DNA of 64,000 nucleotides from Sodalis sp. dw_96 (GTDB lineage Bacteria; Pseudomonadota; Gammaproteobacteria; Enterobacterales; Enterobacteriaceae): NCBI RefSeq assembly GCF_018449575.1, contig NZ_JAAVUT010000002.1, positions 310,001 to 374,000 of the forward strand, read 5' to 3'. Shown piece by piece: positions 52,003 to 61,073 of this stretch (position 1 is its first letter; each line of letters starts with the position of its first letter). The notes under the pieces were generated by a model. It saw only the letters and a program-made list of their open reading frames with translations, ran no database searches and was not told where the DNA came from. The position numbers and the translations under genes were made by a program.

Positions 52003-52860
52003 ATGACCTCTTCGCTGTTTGTCTCCCCGGCCTGGCTGCAGGCCCATATTCACGATCCTTCGCTTCGGGTTTTGGATGCTCGTATGTTGCCGCCCGGTTA
52101 CCAGGGGCCGCGCGATTTGCGGGTGGAGTATCTGGCGGAGCACCTGCCGGAAGCAGTGATGTTCGATATCGAGGCCTTGTCCGATAGTCACAGCGCGCTT
52201 CCGCACATGCTGACCTCCGCCGGGACGTTCGCCGCCGCCATGGAGTCGCTTGGGGTGGGCGATAGGCAGCATCTGGTGGTGTATGATGACGGTTCGCTGT
52301 TTTCCGCTCCCCGAGCCTGGTGGATGCTGCATGTCATTGCCGGTGTGGAGCAGGTCTCGTTGCTGGCGGGCGGGCTGGCGGGTTGGCAACGGGCCGGTCT
52401 GCCCCTGGCCGAGGGACCGGTGGTCCCGGCCCCGCGGACCTTCCGTCCCCGCATGGCGGAGGGGCAGGTGAAAAGCCTGGCGGATATCCGCCGGATTATC
52501 GCCGACCGCTCGGCGCAGATAGTTGATGCCCGCCCCGCCGCCCGGTTCAGCGGCCAGGCGCCGGAGCCGCGGCCCGGTCTGCATCGCGGCCATATTCCCG
52601 GCAGTTGCAATCTGCCGTGGAGTGAACTGGTACGGGACGGGGAGCTGAAAACCCCGGAAGAACTGCAATCGCTGTTAAAGCAGGCGGGAATCGATACCGG
52701 CAGGCCTCTGGTGGCCAGCTGCGGTTCGGGGGTCACCGCGGCGGTGGCTGTACTGGCGCTCACCGCGCTGGGCGTGGATGACGTGGCGCTCTATGACGGT
52801 TCATGGAGCGAATGGGGCGGTCGCGACGATGTGCCTATTGCGGCCGGCCCTCAGGACTGA
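52003..52860 (+). CDS. sseA: 3-mercaptopyruvate sulfurtransferase
   Basis: 285 residues with two rhodanese domains. The active-site loop in the second domain is ASCGSGVTA with the persulfide Cys, the CG(S/T)GVTA type of mercaptopyruvate-specific enzymes. The first domain has FVSPAWLQAHIHDP and VVYDDGSLFSAPRAWWMLHVIG-like sequences. It transfers sulfur from mercaptopyruvate to thiophilic acceptors. Its 3' end overlaps the convergent sseB by ten bases. Confidence 0.95.
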   Translation: MTSSLFVSPAWLQAHIHDPSLRVLDARMLPPGYQGPRDLRVEYLAEHLPEAVMFDIEALSDSHSALPHMLTSAGTFAAAMESLGVGDRQHLVVYDDGSLFSAPRAWWMLHVIAGVEQVSLLAGGLAGWQRAGLPLAEGPVVPAPRTFRPRMAEGQVKSLADIRRIIADRSAQIVDARPAARFSGQAPEPRPGLHRGHIPGSCNLPWSELVRDGELKTPEELQSLLKQAGIDTGRPLVASCGSGVTAAVAVLALTALGVDDVALYDGSWSEWGGRDDVPIAAGPQD

Positions 52861-53654
52861 TTCCCTTCCCGCAGGGTCCGCAGCCAACTGCCCCATTTAC
52901 GCTCATAGAACGGCTGGATGTGGTGGATAAAATAATGACTGATGCCCGGTTCGTCCTCCCCCACAAGGCAAAGGTCCACCGGCTGTTCGTCGGGAGCGGT
53001 GTCTGTCGCCACCTGTCCCGCCGCTTCGATAGCGGCCTCGGCATCCCCCTCGCATTCCAACCCAATCAGCCAATGCGGCGGATCCTCGGGTTCGTCGCGA
53101 ATCTGCACCATAAAAGCCCGGCGGACCTGTTTGTAATCGGCGAATAGCCTGGTGAGGGAATTAACCATCTGCGCCGGTTTTTGCTCAGTATCAGTGAGCG
53201 AGAAACGCATCTCGCCCTCGAGGATTTCACGCTCGGTAAGGGCATCGCCGCCGTTCATCATCAGGGCGGCAATTTCATCCGGCCCAAAAGACTTGCCGTA
53301 AGGCAGCTTTGGGTTCAGGAACAGTTCCGCCCCCGCCGTCATGGCGAACAGCGTCCGGGTGGGCAGCGCCATAAACGGCTGGGGTTCGGTGACCGCCTGT
53401 TGCAGCGCTTCCATTGAGGTAAAAAACGGAATGGCGGTGGTGCCGTCCGGTTTTTCCCAATGTTGCAGATTAACCGGTTGCTCGCCGTCCTGGCGGGCCG
53501 CTCCGGCTATCCAGCCGTCGCCGGCATCCCCCAGCACAAAAACCGTCGATTCCATCAGCAGGCGAAAAAAAGCCGGCCGGTGGGCCGGTTCGCCGGCCGC
53601 CTGTTTGAGGGCAATATCCAGCGCATTCACCTGAGCCGCATTATTTTGAGTCAT
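52851..53654 (-). CDS. sseB: SseB family protein
   Basis: 267 residues. ALDIALKQAAGEPAHRPAFFRLLMESTVFVLG is the SseB N-terminal domain, and the C-terminal SseB domain contains FADYKQVRRAFMVQI and HPPHWLIGLECEGD-like sequence. The enterobacterial gene of this name enhances serine sensitivity; it is unrelated to the SPI-2 protein SseB. Molecular role unknown. It is convergent with sseA and downstream of pepB. Confidence 0.92.
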   Translation of the reverse strand: MTQNNAAQVNALDIALKQAAGEPAHRPAFFRLLMESTVFVLGDAGDGWIAGAARQDGEQPVNLQHWEKPDGTTAIPFFTSMEALQQAVTEPQPFMALPTRTLFAMTAGAELFLNPKLPYGKSFGPDEIAALMMNGGDALTEREILEGEMRFSLTDTEQKPAQMVNSLTRLFADYKQVRRAFMVQIRDEPEDPPHWLIGLECEGDAEAAIEAAGQVATDTAPDEQPVDLCLVGEDEPGISHYFIHHIQPFYERKWGSWLRTLREGNQS

Positions 53655-53781
53655 GATATTCTCCGTTAATCTTGACGTCCCCGTTACCGGCGCCTTTCAT
53701 CCATGGCGCAGACCCGAGACGTGTTGTCCCGAGCGGCAATAGATTGAACACACCGGCACATCGGTTCATGGACAAAAAAGA

Positions 53782-55077
53782 TTATTCGGCCGCCTGTGAC
53801 AGTAGCAGATTAGCCAGAGTACGTACCCCCAACCCGGTGGCGCCGGCGGACCATTGATCCACCGCGCTCTTGCGGTAGGTGGCTGAACAGTCGATATGCA
53901 GCCAGCCCTGCCGGTAGTTTTCCACAAAATGGGACAGGAAAGCCGCCGCCGTGCTGGCACCGGCGGTATATGACGCCCCCGCCACATTGCTGAGATCGGC
54001 AAAGTTGGACGGCAATTGGGAACGGTGGAACTCCGCCAGCGGCAGGCGCCAGAAAGGCTCGTTTTCCTGCTCGGCGCTCTGTAGCAGTGATTGGGCCAAG
54101 ACATCGTCAAAGCTGAACAACGCGTGGTAATCATTGCCCAAGGCGGTTTTAGCCGCGCCGGTCAAGGTCGCGCAATCGATAATGATGCGGGGTTTTTTCG
54201 ACGAGGCGTCGATAAGGCCGTCCGCCAGCACCAGCCGGCCCTCGGCATCGGTATTCATGACTTCCACGCTTTTACCGTTGCGATAGCGGATGATATCGCC
54301 CAGCTTGAACGCGTTGCCGCTGACCATGTTGTCTGCGCAACACAGATACAGGCGCACGCGTTTTTTCAGACCGCGGGCGATGGCCAGGGCCAATGCGCCG
54401 GTGACGGTGGCCGCGCCGCCCATATCGGATTTCATCGAATCCATGAAGCTGCTGCCTTTCAGGCTGTAGCCGCCGCTGTCGAAGGTGATACCCTTGCCCA
54501 CCAGGCATGCCAACACCGGTTCATCCGGGTTGCCGCTCGGGTTGTAGTCCAGGGAGAGCAGAACCGGCTGCCTTTCCGATCCGCGACCGACGCTATGGAT
54601 GCCCATATAGTTGTTCTCGCGCAGATCCTCGGCCTTGGTGATACGGTAATTGATGTCGCTTGAAACGTGGCACATGATATCCACCGCGCGCTGGGCCAAC
54701 TGCTCCGGACCCAATTCTTCCGCCGGGGTATTGATGGTATGGCGCACCCAGTCGATCACTTTCAGCCGGTTATCCAGCTCTTGTCGGGCGTCGTTCGCCA
54801 ATTCCGGCCAGTCGATGGTCCGTTGTCCTTTCGGCCCCCGGTAGCCCTGCCAGAAAGACCAGCAGCGTTCAAGATCCCAACCGTCGCCTTCCAGGCGGAC
54901 ATGTTTCACGCCCTGCCCGTCAATTTTACGTGCCCCGCGCTGGATTTCCATCAGCGCATTCTCGCCGGTCAGGTGAAGGGTCATTCCCCGATCGTTGGCA
55001 CTCAACAGCGTTTTTTCGCCCCAACGGGGATCCGCCGCTACCGTTGATAGCGTGACCGGCATCGCTTCAGTTGTCAT
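53782..55077 (-). CDS. pepB: Aminopeptidase B
   Basis: 431 residues from ATG 55077 ([22 protein letters not shown]); the longer frame to 55173 adds unrelated residues. M17 leucine aminopeptidase signatures are [32 protein letters not shown] (metal ligands) and [15 protein letters not shown]. PepB cleaves N-terminal residues from peptides and works on Cys-Gly. In E. coli it is the last gene before the isc cluster, following iscX; here iscS is directly upstream. Confidence 0.95.
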   Translation of the reverse strand: MTTEAMPVTLSTVAADPRWGEKTLLSANDRGMTLHLTGENALMEIQRGARKIDGQGVKHVRLEGDGWDLERCWSFWQGYRGPKGQRTIDWPELANDARQELDNRLKVIDWVRHTINTPAEELGPEQLAQRAVDIMCHVSSDINYRITKAEDLRENNYMGIHSVGRGSERQPVLLSLDYNPSGNPDEPVLACLVGKGITFDSGGYSLKGSSFMDSMKSDMGGAATVTGALALAIARGLKKRVRLYLCCADNMVSGNAFKLGDIIRYRNGKSVEVMNTDAEGRLVLADGLIDASSKKPRIIIDCATLTGAAKTALGNDYHALFSFDDVLAQSLLQSAEQENEPFWRLPLAEFHRSQLPSNFADLSNVAGASYTAGASTAAAFLSHFVENYRQGWLHIDCSATYRKSAVDQWSAGATGLGVRTLANLLLSQAAE

Positions 55078-55449
55078 GCTATGACTCCTATAATAGTTGT
55101 TTGTGTGAGGCAATTCTGTACGTATCCGGTACAGTGACAAATTCTCTCGCCCACTTCCGGGCACCGCTTTCAATTGCTTGCCAAGTGCCCCGCCTCATTG
55201 ACTTGGCAGGATAAGGCCCGCCGATGGTCTCTAAAGCTAATGACAATGGGATGACATTCAGCAGCAACTTCCCGCAATCGGGCTTATTGCCCGCTAAAAT
55301 ATCGGCTTAACGGCATATTGCGCAAGAGGAAGTCAGGGTTTTTATCGGCATTTTCCCGCTTACCGGCAGTCCGGGCAGGTATCATCCGATGCTTTTCCCG
55401 CCGCGACAGTACAAGCCTTCGACCCGGTGCAGGCATAAAACGTGAAGGG

Positions 55450-56664
55450 TTAGCGCCGGGTCCATTCGATGCTGCCGGTGTCCACGCCCTGCTTGAACAT
55501 TGCCCACTGCGGGGAGAGTTCACGCAGGCGGCCGATGGCTTGATGTACCTGCTGGATGGCGTAGTCGATTTCCTCGGCGGTGGTAAAACGCCCGAGGGAA
55601 AAACGAATGGAACTGTGCGCCAGCTCGTCATCCAATCCCAGCGCGCGCAGCACGTAGGAAGGCTCCAGGCTGGCGGAAGTGCAGGCGGATCCGGATGACA
55701 CCGCCAGGTCTTTCAGCGCCATGATAAGGGATTCGCCATCCACATAGTTGAAGCTGACATTGAGAATATTCGGCGCGCCCCGCTCCAGGCAGCCGTTGAG
55801 ATAAACCTCTTTCATATCCTTGATGCCGTTCCATAACCTGTCGCGCAGCGACCGCAGACGCGGCACCTCAATGGACATCTCTTCCCTGGCGATGCGGTAC
55901 GCTTCGCCCATGCCGACGATTTGGTGCACCGGCAGGGTGCCGGAGCGCATGCCGCGTTCATGGCCGCCGCCGTGCATCTGCGCCTCGATACGCACCCGGG
56001 GCTTACGGCGGACATACAGTGCGCCGATACCTTTGGGTCCGTAGATCTTATGGGCGGTAAAGGACATCAAATCCACCTGCAGCTCGGTGAGATCGATAGG
56101 GAGCTTGCCGACGCTCTGGGTGGCATCCACATGAAAAATAATGCCACGGCTGCGGCACATTTCACCGATGGCCGCGATATCCTGCACCACGCCGATTTCA
56201 TTATTGACGTGCATGACGGATACCAGGACGGTATCGTCGCGCATCGCACCCGCCAACTGTTGCAAATCGAGAAGGCCGTTGCGCTGCGGCGAGAGATAGG
56301 TGACGTCGAATCCTTCGTTTTCCAACTGGGAACAGGTATCCAGCACGGCTTTATGTTCCGTTTTGCTGGTAATGATGTGTTTGCCTTTGTCCCGGTTAAA
56401 ATGGGCCGCGCCTTTTATCGCCAGGTTGTCCGATTCGGTGGCGCCGGAGGTAAACACGATTTCACGCGGGTCCGCACCCACCAGCTCCGCGATGTGATTG
56501 CGCGCAATATCTACCGCTTCCTCCGCCTGCCACCCGAAACGGTGAGAACGGGAAGCCGGGTTGCCAAAAATACCGTCCAGGGTCAAAAACTGCATCATTT
56601 TTTCGGCAACCCGAGGATCGGCCGGTGTGGTGGCCGAATAATCCAGATAAATCGGTAATTTCAT
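55450..56664 (-). CDS. iscS: Cysteine desulfurase IscS
   Basis: 404 residues, colinear with E. coli IscS. PLP Lys206 lies in [11 protein letters not shown], the substrate loop [21 protein letters not shown] carries the catalytic Cys328, and the C-terminus ends IEWTRR. IscS takes sulfur from cysteine for Fe-S assembly, tRNA thiolation (TusA, ThiI) and thiamine. It is intact and directly follows iscR by 53 bases. The expected next gene, iscU, and the rest of the cluster are absent. Confidence 0.97.
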   Translation of the reverse strand: MKLPIYLDYSATTPADPRVAEKMMQFLTLDGIFGNPASRSHRFGWQAEEAVDIARNHIAELVGADPREIVFTSGATESDNLAIKGAAHFNRDKGKHIITSKTEHKAVLDTCSQLENEGFDVTYLSPQRNGLLDLQQLAGAMRDDTVLVSVMHVNNEIGVVQDIAAIGEMCRSRGIIFHVDATQSVGKLPIDLTELQVDLMSFTAHKIYGPKGIGALYVRRKPRVRIEAQMHGGGHERGMRSGTLPVHQIVGMGEAYRIAREEMSIEVPRLRSLRDRLWNGIKDMKEVYLNGCLERGAPNILNVSFNYVDGESLIMALKDLAVSSGSACTSASLEPSYVLRALGLDDELAHSSIRFSLGRFTTAEEIDYAIQQVHQAIGRLRELSPQWAMFKQGVDTGSIEWTRR

Positions 56665-56717
56665 TGCTATTACGCTCCGTACATTACTTCAAACTATGCC
56701 AGATGCCGTATTTCTGC

Positions 56718-57215
56718 TTATGCGCGCAGATTAACATTAATGGTTTCTTGTATGCGCCCGTTTGTGGCGGTGCGGCGGGTATCGTTATCTTGCCTGTCGG
56801 CCACATCCAGGATTTCTTCGTTCTGCACCAGTTCGGCCAGGGAAATATTATTGAGAAAATCGCTGATGCGCACGCTGAGATCACGCCATAATGTGTGGGT
56901 CAGGCAGCGATCGCCGTTCTGGCAGCCTTCTTTGCCCTGGCAACGGGTGGCGTCCACCGATTCATCCACGGCGGTGATAATGGCGCCGACGGCGATTTGA
57001 TCCGCCGCTTTACCCAGCAGATAACCGCCGCCGGGACCGCGTACGCTGGCAACCAGATCATTTTTACGCAAACGAGAAAAGAGTTGTTCGAGGTAAGAGA
57101 GGGAGATACCCTGGCGTTCGGAGATTTCCGCCAGTGGAACGGGCCCTTCTTGTGAATGCAGTGCAACGTCAAGCATGGCGGTAACCGCATAACGGCCTTT
57201 AGAAGTAAGTCTCAT
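56718..57215 (-). CDS. iscR: Fe-S cluster regulator IscR
   Basis: 165 residues. A Rrf2 winged helix ([50 protein letters not shown]) is followed by the cluster-binding cysteines in [17 protein letters not shown]. As [2Fe-2S] IscR it represses its own promoter, and apo-IscR activates suf and other genes. Two type 1 like sites lie upstream. The downstream assembly genes it normally tunes are missing, but iscS is retained. Confidence 0.96.
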   Translation of the reverse strand: MRLTSKGRYAVTAMLDVALHSQEGPVPLAEISERQGISLSYLEQLFSRLRKNDLVASVRGPGGGYLLGKAADQIAVGAIITAVDESVDATRCQGKEGCQNGDRCLTHTLWRDLSVRISDFLNNISLAELVQNEEILDVADRQDNDTRRTATNGRIQETINVNLRA

Positions 57216-57256
57216 GATAATAATTCCCGTTTGGTGAAATATGTCAAAAGTCTGCC

Positions 57257-57306
57257 ATTCCTGAGTAATTTAGTCAACTATTTAACCAACCAATTTACTC
57301 AAGTAT
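57257..57306 (-). promoter_or_regulatory. Two adjacent IscR type 1-like binding sites
   Basis: On the minus strand, the stretch 57281-57257 starts ATAGTTGACTAAATTACTC and follows the type 1 pattern ATAsyyGACTrwwwYAGTCrrsTAT with one or two mismatches. The stretch 57306-57282 starts ATACTTGAGTAAATTGG and is a weaker second copy. Both sit 40-90 bases before the iscR start, as in E. coli. TTGACT in the first also serves as a plausible -35. Confidence 0.7.
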
Positions 57307-57341
57307 TACCCGCGATCCGACTTCATCGATTGAGCAAAGTC

Positions 57342-58091
57342 TTATCCGGGATCCGACTCGTTTTTTACCACCGGCGGATGTTCTATCGAGGTCAGGATGC
57401 CGCGCAGGATATGCAGTTCCTGGCTTTCCGGACGGGCGCGGACAAACAGCCGGCGCAGCTTGTTCATCACCTGGCCGGGATGTGCCGCCCGGATAAAGCC
57501 GGTGCGGATCAACACCTGTTCCAGATGCTGGTAAAACCGCTCCAGTTCATCCGCCAGCGGGTAAGGGGACGCTTCATCATGGGCCGGCGCGACGGCATTC
57601 TGCCCTTCCAGGTAGGCCACACGGATCTCATAGGCCAGGATTTGCACCGCCATCGCCAGATTCAGCGAGCTGTATTCCGGGTTGGCGGGGATCATCACGT
57701 GAAAATGGCATTTCTGCAGCTCTTCGTTGGTCAGGCCTACGCGCTCGCGGCCGAAAAGCAGCGCCACCGGCGCGTGCTCGCTGGCCTCGACGCTTTTAAC
57801 GCCGCATTCCCGGGGTTCCAGCATCGGCCAGGGCAAGGTGCGGGAGCGCGCGCTGGTACCCACCACCAGGCCGCAACCGGCCAGCGCCTCGTCGAGACTG
57901 TCGACTATGGTGGCGTTGCCGATGATATCGCTGGCGCCGGCGGAAAGGGCAATAGCCTGTGAATCGGGTTTGGTCAACGGGTTAACCAGATAAAGATTAC
58001 TCAACCCCATGGTTTTCATGGCCCGGGCGGCGGACCCGATATTGCCGGTATGGGATGTTTCAACCAGAACAACGCGAATATTGTGCAGCAT
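57342..58091 (-). CDS. trmJ: tRNA (cytidine/uridine-32) 2'-O-methyltransferase TrmJ
   Basis: 249 residues. The SPOUT fold begins [34 protein letters not shown], and the knot motifs [26 protein letters not shown] and [24 protein letters not shown] follow. TrmJ methylates the ribose at position 32 of several tRNAs. It is divergent from suhB and upstream of iscR, the normal enterobacterial arrangement. Confidence 0.95.
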   Translation of the reverse strand: MLHNIRVVLVETSHTGNIGSAARAMKTMGLSNLYLVNPLTKPDSQAIALSAGASDIIGNATIVDSLDEALAGCGLVVGTSARSRTLPWPMLEPRECGVKSVEASEHAPVALLFGRERVGLTNEELQKCHFHVMIPANPEYSSLNLAMAVQILAYEIRVAYLEGQNAVAPAHDEASPYPLADELERFYQHLEQVLIRTGFIRAAHPGQVMNKLRRLFVRARPESQELHILRGILTSIEHPPVVKNESDPG

Positions 58092-58161
58092 AGTCTTTCA
58101 AAGCTAATGGGAAAGTGGGCAATATGTTATCACAATCGTAGGTTTTTTACCGAAGCTCTGC

Positions 58162-58191
58162 TATACTCCGCGCCGTTTTAGTTCTTTAACA
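58162..58191 (+). promoter_or_regulatory. suhB promoter -10 and boxA-like leader element
   Basis: TATACT at 58162-58167 is a good -10. AGTTCTTTAACA at 58180-58191 matches ten of twelve bases of the boxA consensus TGCTCTTTAACA, just after the probable transcription start and before the suhB ATG at 58210. In E. coli the suhB leader carries a boxA through which NusB/NusE and SuhB repress the gene. Confidence 0.65.
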
Positions 58192-58209
58192 TCTTAGTGG
58201 ACGATATCC

Positions 58210-59013
58210 ATGCATCCGATGCTTAACATCGCCATTCGCGCTGCGCGAAAGGCGGGTAATTTAATAGCCAAACATTATGAAACTCCTGATGCCGTCGAAG
58301 CCAGCCAGAAAGGCGACAACGATTTTGTGACCAACGTCGATCGCGAAGCGGAACGGCTGATCATCGAGGTAATTCGTAAATCCTACCCGCAGCACACCGT
58401 TATCAGCGAAGAGTGCGGTGAACTGACCGGCGAGGATCAGGACGTACAATGGATAATCGACCCACTGGATGGCACCACCAATTTCATCAAACACCTCCCC
58501 CATTTCGCCGTTTCCATTGCCGTGCGCATTAAAGGCCGTACCGAAGTGGCGGTGGTGTATGATCCCATGCGCAACGAACTCTTTACCTCCTCTCGCGGCC
58601 AGGGCACCCAGTTGAACGGTTACCGCCTGCGCGGCAGCACCGCCCGCGATCTGGATGGAACCATTCTGGCCACCGGTTTCCCTTTTAAGGCCAAGCAGCA
58701 TGCGGCTACCTATATCAACCTGCTGGGCAAACTGTTTACCCAATGCGCCGATTTCCGCCGCAGCGGCTCCGCCGCGCTGGATCTGGCCTATGTGGCGGCC
58801 GGACGGGTGGACGGCTTCTTCGAAATCGGACTGAAACCCTGGGATTACGCCGGCGGTGATTTGCTGGTGCGCGAAGCCGGCGGCCTGGTAACCGATTTTG
58901 TCGGCGGCCATGACTATTGGCAGTCCGGCAACCTGGTGGCGGGCAATCCCAGGGTGGTGAAAGCCATGCTTTCCAACATGCGTGACGAGCTCAGCGACGC
59001 GCTGCGGCGCTAA
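58210..59013 (+). CDS. suhB: Inositol-1-monophosphatase / Nus factor SuhB
   Basis: 267 residues, as in E. coli. Metal sites are the Glu of VISEECGE, the IDPLDGTTNFIKHLPHFAVSI motif and the late WDYAGGDLLVREAGG. SuhB dephosphorylates inositol phosphates in vitro, and its key role is as part of the rRNA antitermination complex with Nus factors. A boxA-like element precedes it. Confidence 0.96.
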   Translation: MHPMLNIAIRAARKAGNLIAKHYETPDAVEASQKGDNDFVTNVDREAERLIIEVIRKSYPQHTVISEECGELTGEDQDVQWIIDPLDGTTNFIKHLPHFAVSIAVRIKGRTEVAVVYDPMRNELFTSSRGQGTQLNGYRLRGSTARDLDGTILATGFPFKAKQHAATYINLLGKLFTQCADFRRSGSAALDLAYVAAGRVDGFFEIGLKPWDYAGGDLLVREAGGLVTDFVGGHDYWQSGNLVAGNPRVVKAMLSNMRDELSDALRR

Positions 59014-59022
59014 CATCAGCCC

Positions 59023-60147
59023 TTAATGGCTGAACGGCCTGACAGCGCCCATAAGCAGCGGCTGGGCGCTGATATAGAGTACCACCCCGGCGGCAATCAG
59101 CAGCAAACCGCCGGCCAGCGATAATGTTGCCCAGGCAACACCGGCCGATGCCCCCGGAGTATGGCGTCGGGTGAGATTTTCGGCAACCCGGCGGCTGAAA
59201 AACACCAGAAAAGCCAGCGTGAGCAGGGTCATCGATGTCCCGGCGGCCATCACCAGCGCGGACACCATCCCCCAGCCGTAAACCCCTATCACTTTGGCGA
59301 ACAGCAATACCAGCACCGCGCCTGAACAGGGACGAAATCCCATCGCCAACACCACCGCCACGCGGGTTCGCCAGCCCGCGGCTACCTGTAGCGCCGATTC
59401 ATCCGGCAGATGGTGGTGCCCGCAACCACAATCCGCTGGATGATCCGGGCTGGCCGGGGGTAACGAAAAACGCTGCCGCGCCGCCAGGGGCGGATAAGCC
59501 AAGCCGGCCCGGTACTGACGCCCCGCCGTTAAAGGTTCGTCCGCCACATAGCGCAGTGACGTGATGGACCCGAAATATCGCTGCCCCCCGTGCCTGAAAC
59601 GCCGGATGATATCACGCAGTTTCAGCAATGCCCGCCGGCATAACAGCGCCCCCAGAAAAGCCACCAGAACATAACTGCTCTTTTCCAGCCAGAACTCCCC
59701 CAGATGCAGTACACGGGAAGAAAGGTGCAGCCCCACCAAGACCACGCTCACCAGAATAATAGCCATGCCTCCTTGCAGCAGGGATGCCGCCAGCGTCATG
59801 GCGATACTGAGTTTCAATCTGGATGGATGGGTAGCCAGATAGGTGGTGAGCACAACTTTGCCGTGGCCCGGTCCCACCGCGTGCAATACACCGTAAACCA
59901 GACTGAACAGCAGCAGCGATAAACCGGCCCGCCCCGGGTCTTGCCGGACCTGATAGAGCAGTTGCGCCAAATGCTGGTGCAGTTGCTCCTGCCATACCAC
60001 GCTTTTCAACAGGATCATCGGCCAGTAGGCGACCAGGTAGCGTATCGCCGTCAATGCGGCGAACAGAAACAGCCAAAACGGCCAGAGCCCCGCCAACCAA
60101 TAGCGTACATTGCGGGAGCCTGGCCCGGAAGCGGTCATCAGTGACAT
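59023..60147 (-). CDS. Nickel/cobalt transporter, NicO family
   Basis: 374 residues with about six to seven hydrophobic segments. The NicO signature HAVGPGHGKVVLTTYLATHP is at about residue 91, and a second motif GFRPCSGAVLVLLFA at about 272. A His/Cys-rich cytoplasmic or periplasmic loop (DHPADCGCGHHHLPDE, about 235-250) probably binds metal. RcnA-like members export nickel and cobalt; others import. The start overlaps the stop of the DUF1007 gene by ten bases, so the two are one operon. Confidence 0.9.
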   Translation of the reverse strand: MSLMTASGPGSRNVRYWLAGLWPFWLFLFAALTAIRYLVAYWPMILLKSVVWQEQLHQHLAQLLYQVRQDPGRAGLSLLLFSLVYGVLHAVGPGHGKVVLTTYLATHPSRLKLSIAMTLAASLLQGGMAIILVSVVLVGLHLSSRVLHLGEFWLEKSSYVLVAFLGALLCRRALLKLRDIIRRFRHGGQRYFGSITSLRYVADEPLTAGRQYRAGLAYPPLAARQRFSLPPASPDHPADCGCGHHHLPDESALQVAAGWRTRVAVVLAMGFRPCSGAVLVLLFAKVIGVYGWGMVSALVMAAGTSMTLLTLAFLVFFSRRVAENLTRRHTPGASAGVAWATLSLAGGLLLIAAGVVLYISAQPLLMGAVRPFSH

Positions 60148-60806
60148 TGCAGTTGCACCTGTTGCGCGAATTGTTTGCCCAGGCTGGTATCCATCCCCTT
60201 CGAACCGGGATTATCCAGCGAGAGCGCGTAGGCCTGCAGGGAGGGATTGGGCTTGGGAGTCATCAAGGTCAGCTTACAGCCCGCGGACAGCGCGGCGGGC
60301 AAGGTAATGGCGGTCTCGTCATGATAGGTCATATCGACAAAATAGGTGGGATCATAGGTCGAGAACTGGATGGGGCCGCCCGCCAGCAGCGGCGGATGAG
60401 CCAGGGGCAATACGAACATCAAGACCGCCTTTTGTCCGTTGCGGTACAAATGGTACTCCGCCGGCATATCCTCAAATTTAACCCGCTGTCCGTCTCGATA
60501 TACCTCGGTAAAATAGTGCTGGCCCAGCACATTGGCCATCACTTGCGCCGCCAGCTTTTTCCAGGCCACCGAATCCGGCTTGGCATTGGCATCGTCATAA
60601 AAGACATCGGCGGACGTGATTTCATCCATGGTCCAGGTCATCTTGAAGCCGCTGAGATGGTTATCCCGGCTGATGATTTCAGTTTTCATATCAATAAAGC
60701 TGTGGGGATGAGCGAACGCCCCCTGGCTTATACCCAGGGTAAGCCCCAGCAAAAGCAGCCATGGCGGTTTTTGCCGCCGATCACTTTTTTGACGATATAA
60801 CGCCAA
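60138..60806 (-). CDS. DUF1007 periplasmic protein
   Basis: About 222 residues if the TTG at 60806 is the start (AGGAG five bases upstream); a GTG at 60824 would add six. A signal peptide (PPWLLLLGLTLGISQGAFA) leads to mature AHPHSFIDMKTEI, whose HPH resembles metal ligands, then FKMTWTMDEITSADVFYD, DPTYFVDMTY. DUF1007 proteins are routinely paired with NicO transporters and are thought to be periplasmic metal-handling partners. It is the first gene of the two-gene unit. Confidence 0.87.
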   Translation of the reverse strand: MALYRQKSDRRQKPPWLLLLGLTLGISQGAFAHPHSFIDMKTEIISRDNHLSGFKMTWTMDEITSADVFYDDANAKPDSVAWKKLAAQVMANVLGQHYFTEVYRDGQRVKFEDMPAEYHLYRNGQKAVLMFVLPLAHPPLLAGGPIQFSTYDPTYFVDMTYHDETAITLPAALSAGCKLTLMTPKPNPSLQAYALSLDNPGSKGMDTSLGKQFAQQVQLQCH

Positions 60807-61073
60807 GACAACTCCTCGCACCACCTCGCCACCTCAACGTTGTTTCACCTTTCAGAATCGATTAATCCATCAGCGGCGATGCTAGCGGAAAGGCATTCGC
60901 CACCGCAAGACATTAACTGTTGCAAAGGCTTGCGATAACTCCTTATCGTCGCTGAAGGTCTCTGCAAAGTGTGACCGCGCTTAAATCTCGCAAACAAAAT
61001 TTTACCTATTCTCGCAGGGGGGAATTGATTAGCTATGCTTAGCAATAATATCAACGTAAGGACGATGATATCC

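Noticed and set aside
55284-55631. 115-codon minus-strand frame over the iscS 3' end, examined as a possible iscU remnant
   Set aside because: It is an out-of-frame reading of iscS plus the gap and shows no IscU, IscA or ferredoxin motif.
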